Shown here in pieces: positions 9,004 to 18,153 of a stretch of 64,000 nucleotides of DNA; the first letter of the stretch is position 1, and every line of letters begins with the position of its first letter. The notes below the pieces were generated by a model. That model had not been told where the DNA came from. It ran no database searches and saw nothing but the letters and a program-made list of their open reading frames with translations. The position numbers and the translations under genes were made by a program. Origin of the DNA: Xanthobacteraceae bacterium (GTDB lineage Bacteria; Pseudomonadota; Alphaproteobacteria; Rhizobiales; Xanthobacteraceae); NCBI GenBank assembly GCA_023954195.1, contig JAMLIK010000002.1, positions 310,001-374,000 of the forward strand, in the 5' to 3' direction.

Positions 9004-9531
9004 GTGACGACAGCGTCTTCGGCGGAACCGACACGCCGTGATTTCCTTTACGTGGCCACGGGAGCCTTTGCCGCGGTCGGCACGGCCGCCTTTGTCTGGC
9101 CGCTGATTTCACAGATGAACCCGGACGCCTCGACCATCGCGGCGGGCGCGCCGATCCAGGTCGACCTGTCCCCGATCGCCGTGGGTCAGGACATCAAGGT
9201 GTTCTGGCGCGGCAAGCCGATCTACATCATGAACCGCACCCAGAAGCAGATCGACGAGGCGCGGGCGGTCCCGGTCGCGAGCCTGCCCGACCCGGAATCC
9301 GATCAGGCCCGCGTCAAGGAAGGCCACGACAACTGGCTGATCGTGATCGGCATCTGCACCCATCTCGGCTGCGTGCCGCTGGCCCACGAGGGCAATTACG
9401 ACGGCTTCTTCTGCCCCTGCCACGGCTCGCAATACGACTCGTCCGGCCGCATCCGGCAAGGGCCTGCCCCGGCCAACCTGCCGGTCCCCCCCTACACGTT
9501 CGTTTCCGACACCAAGGTTCAGATTGGTTGA
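9004..9531 (+). CDS. petA: Ubiquinol-cytochrome c reductase iron-sulfur (Rieske) subunit
   Basis: A 175-residue Rieske protein of the cytochrome bc1 complex; it passes electrons from ubiquinol to cytochrome c1. The twin-arginine region [20 protein letters not shown] near residue 10 is the Tat-type N-terminal anchor. The 2Fe-2S ligands are in CTHLGC and [13 protein letters not shown]. The GTG at 9004 is used as start because it gives the family-length N-terminus; GGAG lies about 17 bases upstream, rather distant. fbcH follows after 69 bp, giving the fbcF-fbcH order of Bradyrhizobium. Confidence 0.95.
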   Translation: MTTASSAEPTRRDFLYVATGAFAAVGTAAFVWPLISQMNPDASTIAAGAPIQVDLSPIAVGQDIKVFWRGKPIYIMNRTQKQIDEARAVPVASLPDPESDQARVKEGHDNWLIVIGICTHLGCVPLAHEGNYDGFFCPCHGSQYDSSGRIRQGPAPANLPVPPYTFVSDTKVQIG

Positions 9532-9600
9532 CGCCGGCGCTCGCACGTCGTCGCATAGCTCCCGTCAACAGCGCTGCCGCATAATTTCTAGGATCGCATC

Positions 9601-11676
9601 ATGAGCGGACCCTCGACCTACCAGCCACAGAACGGCTTCATGAAATGGGTGGAAACGCGCCTGCCGATCGGCGGCCTCGTCCATTCCTCGTTCGTGGCCT
9701 ATCCGACGCCGCGTAACCTGAACTACTGGTGGACCTTCGGCGGCATCCTCTCGATGATGCTGGCGCTTCAGATCGTCACCGGCGTCATCCTTGCGATGCA
9801 CTATACGCCGCACGTCGACATGGCCTTCAATTCGGTCGAGGCGATCGTCCGTGACGTCAACTTCGGCTGGCTGTTGCGCAACATGCACGCCGCCGGCGCG
9901 TCGATGTTCTTCATCGCCGTCTACATCCATATGTTCCGCGGCCTCTATTACGGGTCGTACAAGGCGCCGCGCGAGGTGCTGTGGATCCTCGGCGTCATCA
10001 TCTACCTGTTGATGATGGCCACCGGCTTCATGGGCTACGTGCTGCCGTGGGGCCAGATGAGCTTCTGGGGCGCCACCGTCATCACCAACCTGTTCTCGGC
10101 CATTCCCGTCGTCGGCGAGAGCATCGTGACACTGTTGTGGGGCGGCTACTCGGTCGGCAATCCGACGCTGAACCGCTTCTTCTCGCTGCACTACCTGCTG
10201 CCGTTCGTGATCGCCGGCGTCGTCGTGCTGCACGTCTGGGCCCTGCATGTCGCCGGTCAGAACAACCCGGCCGGCGTCGAGCCGAAGACCGAGAAGGACA
10301 CCGTGCCGTTCACGCCCTATGCGACCATCAAGGACGCATTCGGCATGGTCTGCTTCCTGATCTTCTTCTCCTGGTTCATCTTCTACATGCCGAACTACCT
10401 CGGCGACGCGGAGAACTACATCCAGGCCAACCCCGGCGTGACCCCGGCGCACATCGTGCCCGAATGGTACTATCTGCCGTTCTACGCCATCCTGCGCTCG
10501 ATCCCGAGCAAGCTCGGCGGCGTCATCGCGATGTTCGGCGCGATCGTCGTGCTGGCCTTCCTGCCGTGGCTCGACACCGCCAAGACCCGCTCGCTGCGCT
10601 ATCGTCCGCTCGCCAAGCAGTTCTTCTGGATCTTCGTCGTGGTCTGCCTGCTGCTGGGCTGGCTCGGCGGCAAGCCGGCCGAAGGCGTCTACGTCACCGT
10701 CGGCCGCATCCTGACGTTCTGCTACTTCGCTTATTTCCTGCTGGTGCTGCCGATCCTGAGCCGGATCGAGACCCCGCGCCCGGTGCCGAACTCGATCGCC
10801 GACGACGTGCTGGCGAAGTCCGGCAAGAAGGCCGCGACGACGACGGCGTCGATCGCGGTGGCGCTGCTGGCCGGCGCGGCGCTGCTTGCCGGCGGCGTCG
10901 ATCAGGCCCGCGCGGCGGATCACGGCAACACCCCGCCGTCGCAGTCGTGGTCGTTCGCCGGCCCCTTCGGCAAGTATGATCGCGGCGCGCTGCAACGCGG
11001 ATATCAGGTCTACAAGGAAGTCTGCTCGACCTGCCACTCGATGAACCTGCTGCATTTCCGCAACCTCGCCGACCCCGGCGGCCCCGGCTTCACGGCGGCG
11101 CAGGCGGCGGCGCTGGCCGCCGGCTATCAGGTGCAGGACGGCCCCAACGACGCCGGCGACATGTTCGAGCGTCCCGGCCGCGTCGCCGACCGCTTCCCGG
11201 CGCCGTTCCCGAACGAGAACGCCGCGCGCGCCGCCAACGGCGGCGCCGCGCCGCCGGACCTGTCGCTGATCGCCAAGGCGCGGTCCTATGCCCGCGGCTT
11301 CCCGCAGTTCATCTTCGATCTGTTCACCCAGTTCCAGGAACAGGGCCCGAACTACATCGACGCGCTGCTGCAAGGCTATGAGGAAAACCCGCCGGCCGGC
11401 GTCACCGTCCCCGAGGGCTCGTTCTATAACAAGTACTTCCCCGGCCACGCCATCAAGATGCCGAAGCCGTTGTCGGACGATCAGGTGACCTACAGCGACG
11501 GCTCGCCGCAGACCGTCGCGCAATACGCCCATGACGTGACGACGTTCCTGATGTGGGCGGCCGAGCCGCACATGGAGGCGCGCAAGCAACTCGGCATGCA
11601 GGTGATGATCTTCCTCATCGTCTTCGCCGGCCTGTTGTACTTCACCAAGAAGAAGGTCTGGGCCGACGCGCACTGA
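9601..11676 (+). CDS. fbcH: Fused cytochrome b / cytochrome c1 of the bc1 complex
   Basis: A 691-residue polyprotein. Residues 1 to about 410 are cytochrome b, with many membrane segments, haem-ligand histidines in the helices around [19 protein letters not shown] and [20 protein letters not shown], and the Qo-site PEWY in [15 protein letters not shown] cleavable signal-like segment (about 415-440, ending DQARAADHG) joins it to cytochrome c1, which has the haem-c motif CSTCHS and a C-terminal anchor ending [11 protein letters not shown]. In Bradyrhizobium the FbcH precursor is cut into the two subunits. The fusion supports the taxonomic placement. A strong terminator follows. Confidence 0.97.
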   Translation: MSGPSTYQPQNGFMKWVETRLPIGGLVHSSFVAYPTPRNLNYWWTFGGILSMMLALQIVTGVILAMHYTPHVDMAFNSVEAIVRDVNFGWLLRNMHAAGASMFFIAVYIHMFRGLYYGSYKAPREVLWILGVIIYLLMMATGFMGYVLPWGQMSFWGATVITNLFSAIPVVGESIVTLLWGGYSVGNPTLNRFFSLHYLLPFVIAGVVVLHVWALHVAGQNNPAGVEPKTEKDTVPFTPYATIKDAFGMVCFLIFFSWFIFYMPNYLGDAENYIQANPGVTPAHIVPEWYYLPFYAILRSIPSKLGGVIAMFGAIVVLAFLPWLDTAKTRSLRYRPLAKQFFWIFVVVCLLLGWLGGKPAEGVYVTVGRILTFCYFAYFLLVLPILSRIETPRPVPNSIADDVLAKSGKKAATTTASIAVALLAGAALLAGGVDQARAADHGNTPPSQSWSFAGPFGKYDRGALQRGYQVYKEVCSTCHSMNLLHFRNLADPGGPGFTAAQAAALAAGYQVQDGPNDAGDMFERPGRVADRFPAPFPNENAARAANGGAAPPDLSLIAKARSYARGFPQFIFDLFTQFQEQGPNYIDALLQGYEENPPAGVTVPEGSFYNKYFPGHAIKMPKPLSDDQVTYSDGSPQTVAQYAHDVTTFLMWAAEPHMEARKQLGMQVMIFLIVFAGLLYFTKKKVWADAH

Positions 11677-11699
11677 TCGCGCCGACCTGACACGGAATG

Positions 11700-11728
11700 A
11701 AAAAGCCCCCGCACCGCGGGGGCTTTTT
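11700..11728 (+). terminator. Rho-independent terminator of petA-fbcH
   Basis: GCCCCCGC-ACC-GCGGGGGC is a perfect 8-bp GC-rich stem flanked by A5 and T5, 24 bp after the fbcH stop. It could work in both directions. Confidence 0.93.
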
Positions 11729-11765
11729 GTTGGGAGCGGTGACGAGGGGCTACCGCACGAGACGT

Positions 11766-11850
11766 GTCATTGCCGGGCTTGACCCGGCAATCCATCTTCT
11801 TGAAACGAATCATCTTTTTGATGGATGCGCGGATCAAGCCCGCGCATGAC
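11766..11850. repeat. Intergenic palindromic repeat, family R2
   Basis: Ends read GTCATTGCCGGGCTTGACC and GATCAAGCCCGCGCATGAC. Each end is itself a palindrome (CCGGGCTTGACCCGG, GCGGATCAAGCCCGC). R2 copies also lie at 15639, 17047, 21735 and 40457. It lies between the fbcH terminator and the YbhB-type gene. Confidence 0.8.
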
Positions 11851-11937
11851 GATCCCATCTGAACCAGGCACGCTTTAATGCCAGCGGCAGCGGGTCCCCG
11901 CCCGCGCGGGGACGGCTTCGTTGGCGTGGAGAGCCGC

Positions 11938-12435
11938 CTACCGCTTGAACAGTCCCATCACCGCCGATTTCGCCAGCGTGTTGAAGTGAAGCTGGAAACC
12001 GACCACGGCGGCGGAGGTGTCGGCGGTGGCGGAAATTTCGCCTTTCACCGCATGGACGGTGAAGAAATAGCGATGCGGGTGATCGCCTTCGGGCGGGCAG
12101 GGGCCGCCGTAGCCGACCGCGCCGAAATCGGTGCGGGTCTGCAACGCCCCCGCCGGCAATGCGTCGCCCGCCGGATTGCCGGCGTCGAGCGCGAGTTCGG
12201 TGATGTTGGCCGGGATGTTCACCACCACCCAGTGCCAGAAGCCGCTGCCGGTGGGCGCGTCGGGATCGAAGCAGGTCACGCTGAAGCTCTTGGTGCCCTC
12301 CGGCGCCCCGCTCCAGCGCAGATGCGGCGACTTGTTGCCGCCGGCGCAGCCGAAGCCGAAACTCGCGGACAGGATGTGATCCTTGCCGAGGTAGTCGCCG
12401 TCCTTGAAGCTGTCGCTTTCGACCTTGAACGTCAT
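11938..12435 (-). CDS. YbhB/YbcL family Raf kinase inhibitor-like protein
   Basis: A 165-residue protein of the phosphatidylethanolamine-binding / RKIP-like family. Key blocks are NKSPHLRWSGAPEGTKSF, CFDPDAPTGSGFWHWVVVNI (the DPDAP ligand-binding motif) and GGPCPPEGDHPHRYFFTVHA. The start is the ATG of MTFKVESDSF at 12435, preceded by GGAG; an upstream extension of the frame has no support. Bacterial members have unclear physiological roles. Stands alone. Confidence 0.9.
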   Translation of the reverse strand: MTFKVESDSFKDGDYLGKDHILSASFGFGCAGGNKSPHLRWSGAPEGTKSFSVTCFDPDAPTGSGFWHWVVVNIPANITELALDAGNPAGDALPAGALQTRTDFGAVGYGGPCPPEGDHPHRYFFTVHAVKGEISATADTSAAVVGFQLHFNTLAKSAVMGLFKR

Positions 12436-12563
12436 CGTGTTCTCCGTGAGTTGGATATCGGGAGGTCTTCGGATGGCGTGAATCTTAGAGCACGCCGCCA
12501 ACGGATGGAAACGGCATTTGAGGTTCGATTGACCGCGCGCCGGCCGTTGCCTATTCACCGCGC

Positions 12564-13046
12564 ATGACCGCGCAGCTGACGATTTCCAACCTGACCGACC
12601 GGCCGGACTTCGCCACAGCCGTCGCCGACCGGATCTGGCGCGCGTGGTGGCGGCCGCATGGCGTGCCGCTGGCCTATATCGCCGAGCGGCTGAAGGAAAA
12701 TCTCGCCGGCGGGGCGATCCCGCGCGCGTTCGTCGCCCATGACGGCGAGACATTCGCCGGCACCGCCTCGGTGATCGCCTCCGATCTCGACGAGCGGCCG
12801 CAATATACCCCGTGGGTCGCGGCGGTGTGGGTCGAGCCGGACTACCGCTCCCGCCGCCTCGGCCGGCAATTGATCGACCACGCCGCCCGCTACGCGCTCT
12901 CGACCGGCGCTCGGCAAGTCTTTCTCACCGCGCGGCCGTTGCGCCGTTCGCTTTATGAGGAACTGGGCTGGCGCGTGGTCGAGGAAGGCATCGGCGATCT
13001 CGATTTCACCGTGCTGGCCTGGGACGCGGCGGCCGGGCCGGCGTGA
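12564..13046 (+). CDS. GNAT family N-acetyltransferase
   Basis: A 160-residue GNAT protein. The acetyl-CoA-binding region reads VAAVWVEPDYRSRRLGRQLIDHA (motif A, with RSRRLGRQL as the pyrophosphate-binding loop), followed by ALSTGARQVFLTARPLRRSLYEELGWRVVEE (motif B). Substrate unknown. It begins 128 bp from the divergently oriented YbhB gene and has its own transcript. Confidence 0.88.
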   Translation: MTAQLTISNLTDRPDFATAVADRIWRAWWRPHGVPLAYIAERLKENLAGGAIPRAFVAHDGETFAGTASVIASDLDERPQYTPWVAAVWVEPDYRSRRLGRQLIDHAARYALSTGARQVFLTARPLRRSLYEELGWRVVEEGIGDLDFTVLAWDAAAGPA

Positions 13047-13093
13047 GGGGCCGGTCAGGGCATTCGCTTTGTGGACGGATTTGCAACACGAAC

Positions 13094-13225
13094 AACGTCG
13101 TCCCCGCGAAGGCGGGACCCAGACTCCGCAGCGCCTTGGCTCAATCATCTGAGGCAAGGTCATTCTATGACAACATGCGCCAGGGGAACTGGGGCCTCGT
13201 CCGCGAGAGGATGACGCCGAGGTGA
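13094..13225. repeat. Intergenic repeat, family R5
   Basis: An inverted structure with ends GTCGTCCCCGCGAAGGCGGG and CTCGTCCGCGAGAGGATGACG. The middle contains GACCCAGACTCCGCAG. This kind of element (CCCGCGAAGGCGGGxACCCA) recurs in Rhizobiales genomes. Only one copy is recognised in this window. It fills most of the gap between the acetyltransferase gene and trpL. Confidence 0.6.
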
Positions 13226-13295
13226 TTTGGTCCCGGCGCGACATGCCGATCGGTCGCCCTTGACGCCGGCGCGCGGGCGTGGTGATTTGCCGGCC

Positions 13296-13340
13296 ATGAG
13301 CACCGTGTCCCAGAGCCGTCTGTGGTGGCGCACCTCCTGA
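13296..13340 (+). CDS. trpL: trp leader peptide
   Basis: A 14-codon ORF reading MSTVSQSRLWWRTS, with two adjacent tryptophan codons (TGG TGG) near the end, 124 bp upstream of trpEG. Tandem Trp codons in a short ORF just before trp genes are the hallmark of ribosome-mediated attenuation; rhizobial trpE(G) genes are known to use it. The stop TGA lies in the loop of a CACCTC-CTGA-GAGGTG hairpin. No strong Shine-Dalgarno is visible; GCCGGCC precedes the ATG. Confidence 0.88.
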   Translation: MSTVSQSRLWWRTS

Positions 13341-13406
13341 GAGGTGGGCCGGTGCGATGTCGTTTTTCAGTCGTCAGGGTCGCCTCGCAGCACGGCGGCC
13401 CTTTTT
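13331..13406 (+). promoter_or_regulatory. trp attenuator (pause hairpin and terminator)
   Basis: Two structures are visible. (1) CACCTC-CTGA-GAGGTG at 13331-13346, overlapping the end of trpL (pause hairpin 1:2). (2) GGGTCGCC-TCGCAGCAC-GGCGGCCC at 13377-13401, with one G-U pair, followed by five T (terminator 3:4). TGCGA near 13353 can pair with TCGCA at 13385, a possible antiterminator. Tryptophan shortage should stall the ribosome at WW and favour readthrough. Confidence 0.85.
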
Positions 13407-13464
13407 CATGATCCGGCATTCCGTCTGTGTGGCGCTCCTCTCGCAAGTTTCGTAAGAGGATGCC

Positions 13465-15633
13465 ATGAACAGAACCGTCTTTCTGCTTCCCGCGCAGGCG
13501 AATTACCGCACCGCCGCGGGCCTCGACGTCTCGCGCCGCGTGACCCATTTCACCGGCGGCGCGGCGCTCGACCGCCTGATCGACCGGCTCGACCGCCGTC
13601 GCGGCGTGGTGCTGTCCTCCGGCACCACGGTGCCGGGCCGCTACGAGAGCTTCGACATGGGCTTCGCCGACCCGCCGCTGGTGCTGGAGACGGCGGGCAC
13701 GCGCTTCGAGATCCGCGCGCTCAACCCGCGCGGCGAGGTGCTGGCGGCGTTTCTCGGCGCGACCTTGCGCGATCCCGCCTTCGAGATCACCGAGACCTCG
13801 GCGGCGCGGCTTGCCGGCAACATCATCCGCGGCGAGGCGCCGGTCGACGAGGACCAGCGCACCCGCCGCGCCAGCGCGATGTCGCTGGTGCGCGCCATCG
13901 TGGCGGCTCTCGCCTCGCCGGTCGATCCGCTGCTCGGGCTCTATGGCGCGTTCGCCTACGACCTGGTGTTCCAGATGGAGGACCTGGTGCAGCGCCGCGC
14001 GCGCGAGGCCGACCAGCGCGACATCGTGTTGTTCGTCCCGGATCGGCTCCTGGCCTACGACCGCGCCACCGGCCGCGGCGTGACGCTGGATTTCGAGTTC
14101 GCCTTTGACGGCCGCTCCACCGAGGGCTTGCCCACCGACACCGGCGAAAGCGTCTACGCCAAGATTGACCGGCAGGGCTTCGCCGACCACGCCCCCGGCG
14201 AATATCAGGCGACGGTGGAAACGGCGCGGGCGGCGTTCGCGCGCGGCGACCTGTTCGAGGCGGTGCCGGGGCAATTGTTCGGCGAGCCGTGCCAGCGGAC
14301 GCCGGCGGAGGTGTTCCAGCGGCTGTGCCGGATCAATCCGTCGCCCTATGGCGGGCTGGTCAACCTCGGCGACGGCGAGTTCCTGGTCTCCGCCTCGCCG
14401 GAAATGTTCGTGCGCTCGGACGGCCGCCGCATCGAGACCTGTCCGATCTCCGGCACCATCGCGCGCGGCGCCGACCCGATCGGCGACGCCGAGCGGATTC
14501 GCGAACTGCTCAATTCGCAGAAGGACGAGTTCGAACTCAACATGTGCACCGACGTCGACCGCAACGACAAGGCGCGCATTTGTATGCCCGGCACCATCAA
14601 GGTGCTGGCGCGCCGGCAGATCGAGACCTATTCGAAACTGTTTCACACCGTCGACCATGTCGAGGGCATCCTGCGGCCCGGCTTCGACGCGCTCGACGCC
14701 TTCCTCACCCATGCCTGGGCGGTGACGGTGACCGGCGCGCCGAAAAAATGGGCGATGCAGTTCGTCGAGGACAATGAGCGCTCGTCGCGGCGCTGGTACG
14801 CCGGCGCGTTCGGCGTGGTCGGCTTCGACGGCTCGATCAACACCGGCCTCACCATTCGCACCATCCGCATGAAGGACGGGCTCGCCGAGGTGCGCGCCGG
14901 CGCCACCTGCCTGTTCGACAGCGACCCGGCGGCGGAGGACCGCGAGTGCCTGACCAAGGCGGCGGCGCTGTTCCAGGCGCTGCGCGGCGATCCGCCGAAG
15001 CCATTGTCGGCGGTGGCGCCGGACGCCACCGGCTCCGGCAAGCGCGTGCTGCTGATCGATCACGACGACAGCTTCGTGCACATGCTGGCGGACTACTTCC
15101 GGCAGGTCGGCGCCGAGGTCAGCGTGACGCGCCACCAGCACGCGCAGGCGATGCTCAGCGAGGGCCGCTACGATCTTCTGGTGCTGTCGCCGGGGCCGGG
15201 ACGGCCGGAGGATTTCGGCATCGCCAAAACCATCGAGACCGCGCTTTCGAAGCAACTGCCGGTGTTCGGCGTCTGCCTCGGGGTGCAGGCGATCGGCGAA
15301 TATTTCGGCGGCCGGCTGGCGCAACTGGCGCAGCCCGCGCACGGCCGGCCGTCGCGGGTCGCGGTGCGCGGCGGCGCCCTGATGCACGGCTTGCCGAACG
15401 AGATCACCATCGGCCGCTATCACTCGCTCTATGTCGAGCGGGACAGCGTGCCGGAAGTACTGCAAGTCACCGCTTCAACGGACGACGGCGTGCCGATGGC
15501 GATGGAGCACAAGACGTTGCCGGTCGGCGGCGTGCAGTTTCACCCCGAATCGCTGATGTCGCTCGGCGACGAGGTGGGTTTGCGCATCGTCGAGAATGCG
15601 TTCCGGCTGGGGCAGGGCGCGATGCAGCGTTGA
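13465..15633 (+). CDS. trpEG: Anthranilate synthase, fused components I and II
   Basis: A 722-residue fusion. The TrpE part (about 1-515) carries SPEMFVRSDGRRIETCPISGTIARG and DVDRNDKARICMPG. The TrpG part (about 525-722) is a class I glutamine amidotransferase with the nucleophile Cys in GVCLGVQAIGEYFGG and the HPES triad segment near the C-terminus. It makes anthranilate from chorismate and glutamine. The single-chain form is typical of Rhizobiales. The start ATG follows AGAGGA by 5 bases. Expression is expected to be set by the trpL attenuator. Confidence 0.96.
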   Translation: MNRTVFLLPAQANYRTAAGLDVSRRVTHFTGGAALDRLIDRLDRRRGVVLSSGTTVPGRYESFDMGFADPPLVLETAGTRFEIRALNPRGEVLAAFLGATLRDPAFEITETSAARLAGNIIRGEAPVDEDQRTRRASAMSLVRAIVAALASPVDPLLGLYGAFAYDLVFQMEDLVQRRAREADQRDIVLFVPDRLLAYDRATGRGVTLDFEFAFDGRSTEGLPTDTGESVYAKIDRQGFADHAPGEYQATVETARAAFARGDLFEAVPGQLFGEPCQRTPAEVFQRLCRINPSPYGGLVNLGDGEFLVSASPEMFVRSDGRRIETCPISGTIARGADPIGDAERIRELLNSQKDEFELNMCTDVDRNDKARICMPGTIKVLARRQIETYSKLFHTVDHVEGILRPGFDALDAFLTHAWAVTVTGAPKKWAMQFVEDNERSSRRWYAGAFGVVGFDGSINTGLTIRTIRMKDGLAEVRAGATCLFDSDPAAEDRECLTKAAALFQALRGDPPKPLSAVAPDATGSGKRVLLIDHDDSFVHMLADYFRQVGAEVSVTRHQHAQAMLSEGRYDLLVLSPGPGRPEDFGIAKTIETALSKQLPVFGVCLGVQAIGEYFGGRLAQLAQPAHGRPSRVAVRGGALMHGLPNEITIGRYHSLYVERDSVPEVLQVTASTDDGVPMAMEHKTLPVGGVQFHPESLMSLGDEVGLRIVENAFRLGQGAMQR

Positions 15634-15638
15634 AGATC

Positions 15639-15712
15639 GTCATACGCGGGCTTGACCCGCGTATCCATCTCTCGAAAAGGGATGGATTGCCGGGTCGGAG
15701 CCCGGCAATGAC
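15639..15712. repeat. Intergenic palindromic repeat, family R2
   Basis: Ends read GTCATACGCGGGCTTGACC and GAGCCCGGCAATGAC, with ATCCATCTC...GATGGATTG in the middle. It begins 6 bp after the trpEG stop and could act as its transcript end, though no T-run is present. Confidence 0.8.
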
Positions 15713-15756
15713 CAAGGAAAGCGGCGACGCTCTAAGTTTTTCCGAGAGACAATGTG

Positions 15757-16296
15757 ATGATCCTAGAAGACGATCTGAAAGCCGCCATCCGCACCATTCC
15801 GGACTATCCGAAGCCCGGCATCCTGTTTCGCGACATCACCACGCTGCTCGGCGACGCGCGGGCGTTTCGTCGCGCGGTGGACGAACTGGTGCATCCGTGG
15901 GCCGGCAACAAGATCGACAAGGTCGCCGGCATCGAGGCGCGCGGCTTCATCCTCGGCGGCGCGGTGGCGCATCAGCTCTCGGCCGGCTTCGTGCCGATCC
16001 GCAAGAAGGGCAAGCTGCCGCACCAGACCGTGCGGATGGCCTATGCGCTGGAATACGGCACCGACGAGATGGAGATGCATGTCGACGCCATTGCGCCTGG
16101 CGAGCGGGTCATCCTGGTCGACGACCTGATCGCCACCGGCGGCACGGCGGAGGGCGCGGTGAAGCTGCTGCGCCAAATCGGCGCGGACGTGCGCGCGGCG
16201 TGCTTCATCATCGATCTGCCGGACCTCGGCGGCGCCGACAAGCTGCGCCGCATGGACGTGCCGGTGCGCACGCTGATGGCGTTCGAAGGACATTGA
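15757..16296 (+). CDS. apt: Adenine phosphoribosyltransferase
   Basis: A 179-residue type I phosphoribosyltransferase that salvages adenine to AMP using [20 protein letters not shown] is the family N-terminal signature, and [21 protein letters not shown] is the PRPP-binding loop. The ATG at 15757 is used; a GTG lies one codon upstream. It stands as a single gene between the R2 repeat and a convergent P-loop gene. Confidence 0.96.
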   Translation: MILEDDLKAAIRTIPDYPKPGILFRDITTLLGDARAFRRAVDELVHPWAGNKIDKVAGIEARGFILGGAVAHQLSAGFVPIRKKGKLPHQTVRMAYALEYGTDEMEMHVDAIAPGERVILVDDLIATGGTAEGAVKLLRQIGADVRAACFIIDLPDLGGADKLRRMDVPVRTLMAFEGH

Positions 16297-16311
16297 GCGC
16301 CCATTCCGCCG

Positions 16312-16980
16312 TCATCCGCCTTGCAGCAGCAGGCTCAGTTCAAGTTCGCGGAAGCTGAAGTAAGCGTCGCGGATCCACTGGTGCAGCTCGCTTGACCGAT
16401 CGCTCTGCCCGCGCAAGAAGCCGGTGAACGAGAACGAGGTGCGGTCGATATAGGTGTTGAGGAACGCCGGCAGCGCCGGCAGCTTCAACTGCCGGCCCCG
16501 GCGGTAGATCGCCGGCATCTCGCCGCGCAGCACGTATTCGTTATCGACGGTGATGAGCGCGCGGGTCGGCACCGTGGCTTGCAACATGGCGTAGCTACGG
16601 GCGGAAACCCGGTCGCTATCGGCGACGAACAGCACCATCGGCGCGATGCCGCGCCGCGCCGCTTCCTTGAAGAAGCCGATCTCGCCGGTCATCGTGAAGA
16701 ATTCGTCGAAGGCGTGAAAGCCGAGGTCGATCACCTTGGCGGCGCCGTCGTTGAGGATCAGGCGATCCATCAGCGCCATCTTGCCGAAGGTATCGTCGAT
16801 CTCGGCGGTTTCCGTCGTGCGCGGCAGGAAGTCGAGCAGCGACGGCTCCTTCAGATTGACGTCGAAGCCGGTCGCGCCGCCGCGTTGCAGCAGCAGGAAT
16901 TCGCACAACAGCCGCGCGATCAGCGTCTTGCCGACCCGCGGCCGCGGCGAGCAGATGATATAGGCGGGCGTGCGGCGCAT
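16312..16980 (-). CDS. ParA/MinD-like P-loop protein of unknown role
   Basis: A 222-residue protein starting MRRTPAYIICSPRPRVGKTL. The PRPRVGKT segment is a P-loop, and GFDVNLKEPSLLDFL resembles the switch region of ParA/MinD-type ATPases. The C-terminal half (FNTYIDRTSFSFTGFLRGQS) is not recognised. A second P-loop gene of the KGGVGKT type lies upstream on the same strand, with an R2 repeat between them. A role in localisation or signalling would be a guess. Confidence 0.6.
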   Translation of the reverse strand: MRRTPAYIICSPRPRVGKTLIARLLCEFLLLQRGGATGFDVNLKEPSLLDFLPRTTETAEIDDTFGKMALMDRLILNDGAAKVIDLGFHAFDEFFTMTGEIGFFKEAARRGIAPMVLFVADSDRVSARSYAMLQATVPTRALITVDNEYVLRGEMPAIYRRGRQLKLPALPAFLNTYIDRTSFSFTGFLRGQSDRSSELHQWIRDAYFSFRELELSLLLQGG

Positions 16981-17046
16981 GGCGCTATATCAGCGAAATC
17001 CATGCGCCGATCCAGCCCCAAGAGCGCGATTGGTTTGGATGGAATT

Positions 17047-17132
17047 GTCATGCGCGGGCTTGACCCGCGCATCCATCAAGAAAGATGAATCGTTTCAAGA
17101 AGATGGATTGCCGGGTCGAGCCCGGCAATGAC
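17047..17132. repeat. Intergenic palindromic repeat, family R2
   Basis: Ends read GTCATGCGCGGGCTTGACC and CGAGCCCGGCAATGAC. The middle segment AAGATGAATCGTTTCAAGAA is the reverse complement of the middle of the copy at 11766, so these two copies are close relatives in opposite orientation. Confidence 0.82.
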
Positions 17133-17178
17133 GGTTTTGTTTCCGTCAAAAGACAAACTGCTCTAAAAGCGCCGCCGC

Positions 17179-17952
17179 CTATTTCTCGCTGGCTTTCGCC
17201 GCCGGCTTGTCGGCCGCCTTTTCCTTCTCCTTGCCGACGATATCGGTCAGCTTGATGCGGTCGAACTCGCTCCAGACGTTGGCGAGCCAGTGGCGGACGT
17301 AGCCGCGCAGCACGAAGGAATAGTTCGCCGCCTCGTCCTTCGGACCCTTGTTGGCGACGAATTTGAGGAACGGCACCGAGGCGACCTCGACCTGCTCGAA
17401 CGCCATTTCGTTGAGCTTGGGGATGGTCAGCTCGGTGGCGTCCCGGATGCGGTGGAAGTAGGAATTGTAGGTCGTCTGATCCCACTCGAAGAAGCTGGTG
17501 TTGTTGATGAAGTTCTTCACCAGGAAGTAGCGCGCGCCGTCCATGAAATTGGCGGTCTCGGCGATCTCGTCGAGGGAGGCGATCGACGGCCCGAGGATGT
17601 GGAACACCGCGAAGGTGATCTGGCCGGACTTGGCGGCGTCGAGGAAACCGATGTCGCGCAGCGAGGCCAACGCCGGCGACAACAGCCCGGCGCGGACGTC
17701 GATCACGGTCACCGACGGCGCGGCGGTGTTGAGCGTGTCGAAGATTTTCATCTGATCGGCGGTCGACGTCATGTCGACGATCTCGGTGATGTCGGGATGG
17801 AATCGCTTCAGCGTGCCGCGCGGCGATTCGGTGTCGAACGCCCGTGTCGGGACGTTGTTGGCGCTGAAATAATCGAGCACCGTGCGCGAGACGGTGGTCT
17901 TTCCGACCCCGCCCTTGTCCGCGCCCACGACAATCACTGCTGGTTTCGCCAT
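17179..17952 (-). CDS. ParA-like ATPase with deviant Walker A
   Basis: A 257-residue protein starting with AVIVVGADKGGVGKTTVSRT, the KGGVGKTT deviant Walker A of ParA/MinD ATPases. VTVIDVRAGLLSPAL may serve as the Walker B region and RYFLVKNFINNTSFFEWDQ is a later family block. The C-terminal tail is lysine/alanine-rich (KEKEKAADKPAAKASEK), likely disordered. It lacks a parB neighbour, so chromosomal partitioning is unlikely. Rhizobial relatives are annotated only as P-loop or division-plane-like proteins. Confidence 0.72.
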   Translation of the reverse strand: MAKPAVIVVGADKGGVGKTTVSRTVLDYFSANNVPTRAFDTESPRGTLKRFHPDITEIVDMTSTADQMKIFDTLNTAAPSVTVIDVRAGLLSPALASLRDIGFLDAAKSGQITFAVFHILGPSIASLDEIAETANFMDGARYFLVKNFINNTSFFEWDQTTYNSYFHRIRDATELTIPKLNEMAFEQVEVASVPFLKFVANKGPKDEAANYSFVLRGYVRHWLANVWSEFDRIKLTDIVGKEKEKAADKPAAKASEK

Positions 17953-18104
17953 GACGTTCCTTTATGCGCTGATTTGAGAGCGGGCGTGAAGTCTCGCGCC
18001 CATGCTCTGGCGCGAGTCGGCCCCCACCGCCCCACCTTGCGTCGAGTTTGGCCGTGAAGATGGCAGAAACGAGGGAGATTTCAATCGTTGTGGGCCGGCG
18101 TTAT

Positions 18105-18131
18105 CGTTAATCCCGCCAAAGTGGGTTAACG
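18105..18131. other. Inverted repeat between M48 protease and ParA-like genes
   Basis: CGTTAATCCC pairs with GGGTTAACG (one bulged T) across an 8-base loop. It lies downstream of the leftward M48 gene and upstream of the ParA-like gene. It could be a weak terminator or an operator; it lacks a T-run. Confidence 0.35.
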
Positions 18132-18153
18132 AAGGCGGCCGGCGGCGCGACCA

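Noticed and set aside
9565-11673. Long leftward open frame opposite fbcH (702 codons)
   Set aside because: It mirrors the fbcH frame in high-GC DNA and gives an Arg/His/Asp-rich sequence with no domain. fbcH has unmistakable cytochrome motifs.
13165-15465. Leftward open frame of about 766 codons opposite trpEG
   Set aside because: Shadow of the trpEG frame; it would also run over the trpL attenuator.
17179-17952. Chromosome or plasmid partition parA
   Set aside because: No parB or centromere-like repeats nearby, and the C-terminal half differs from ParA.
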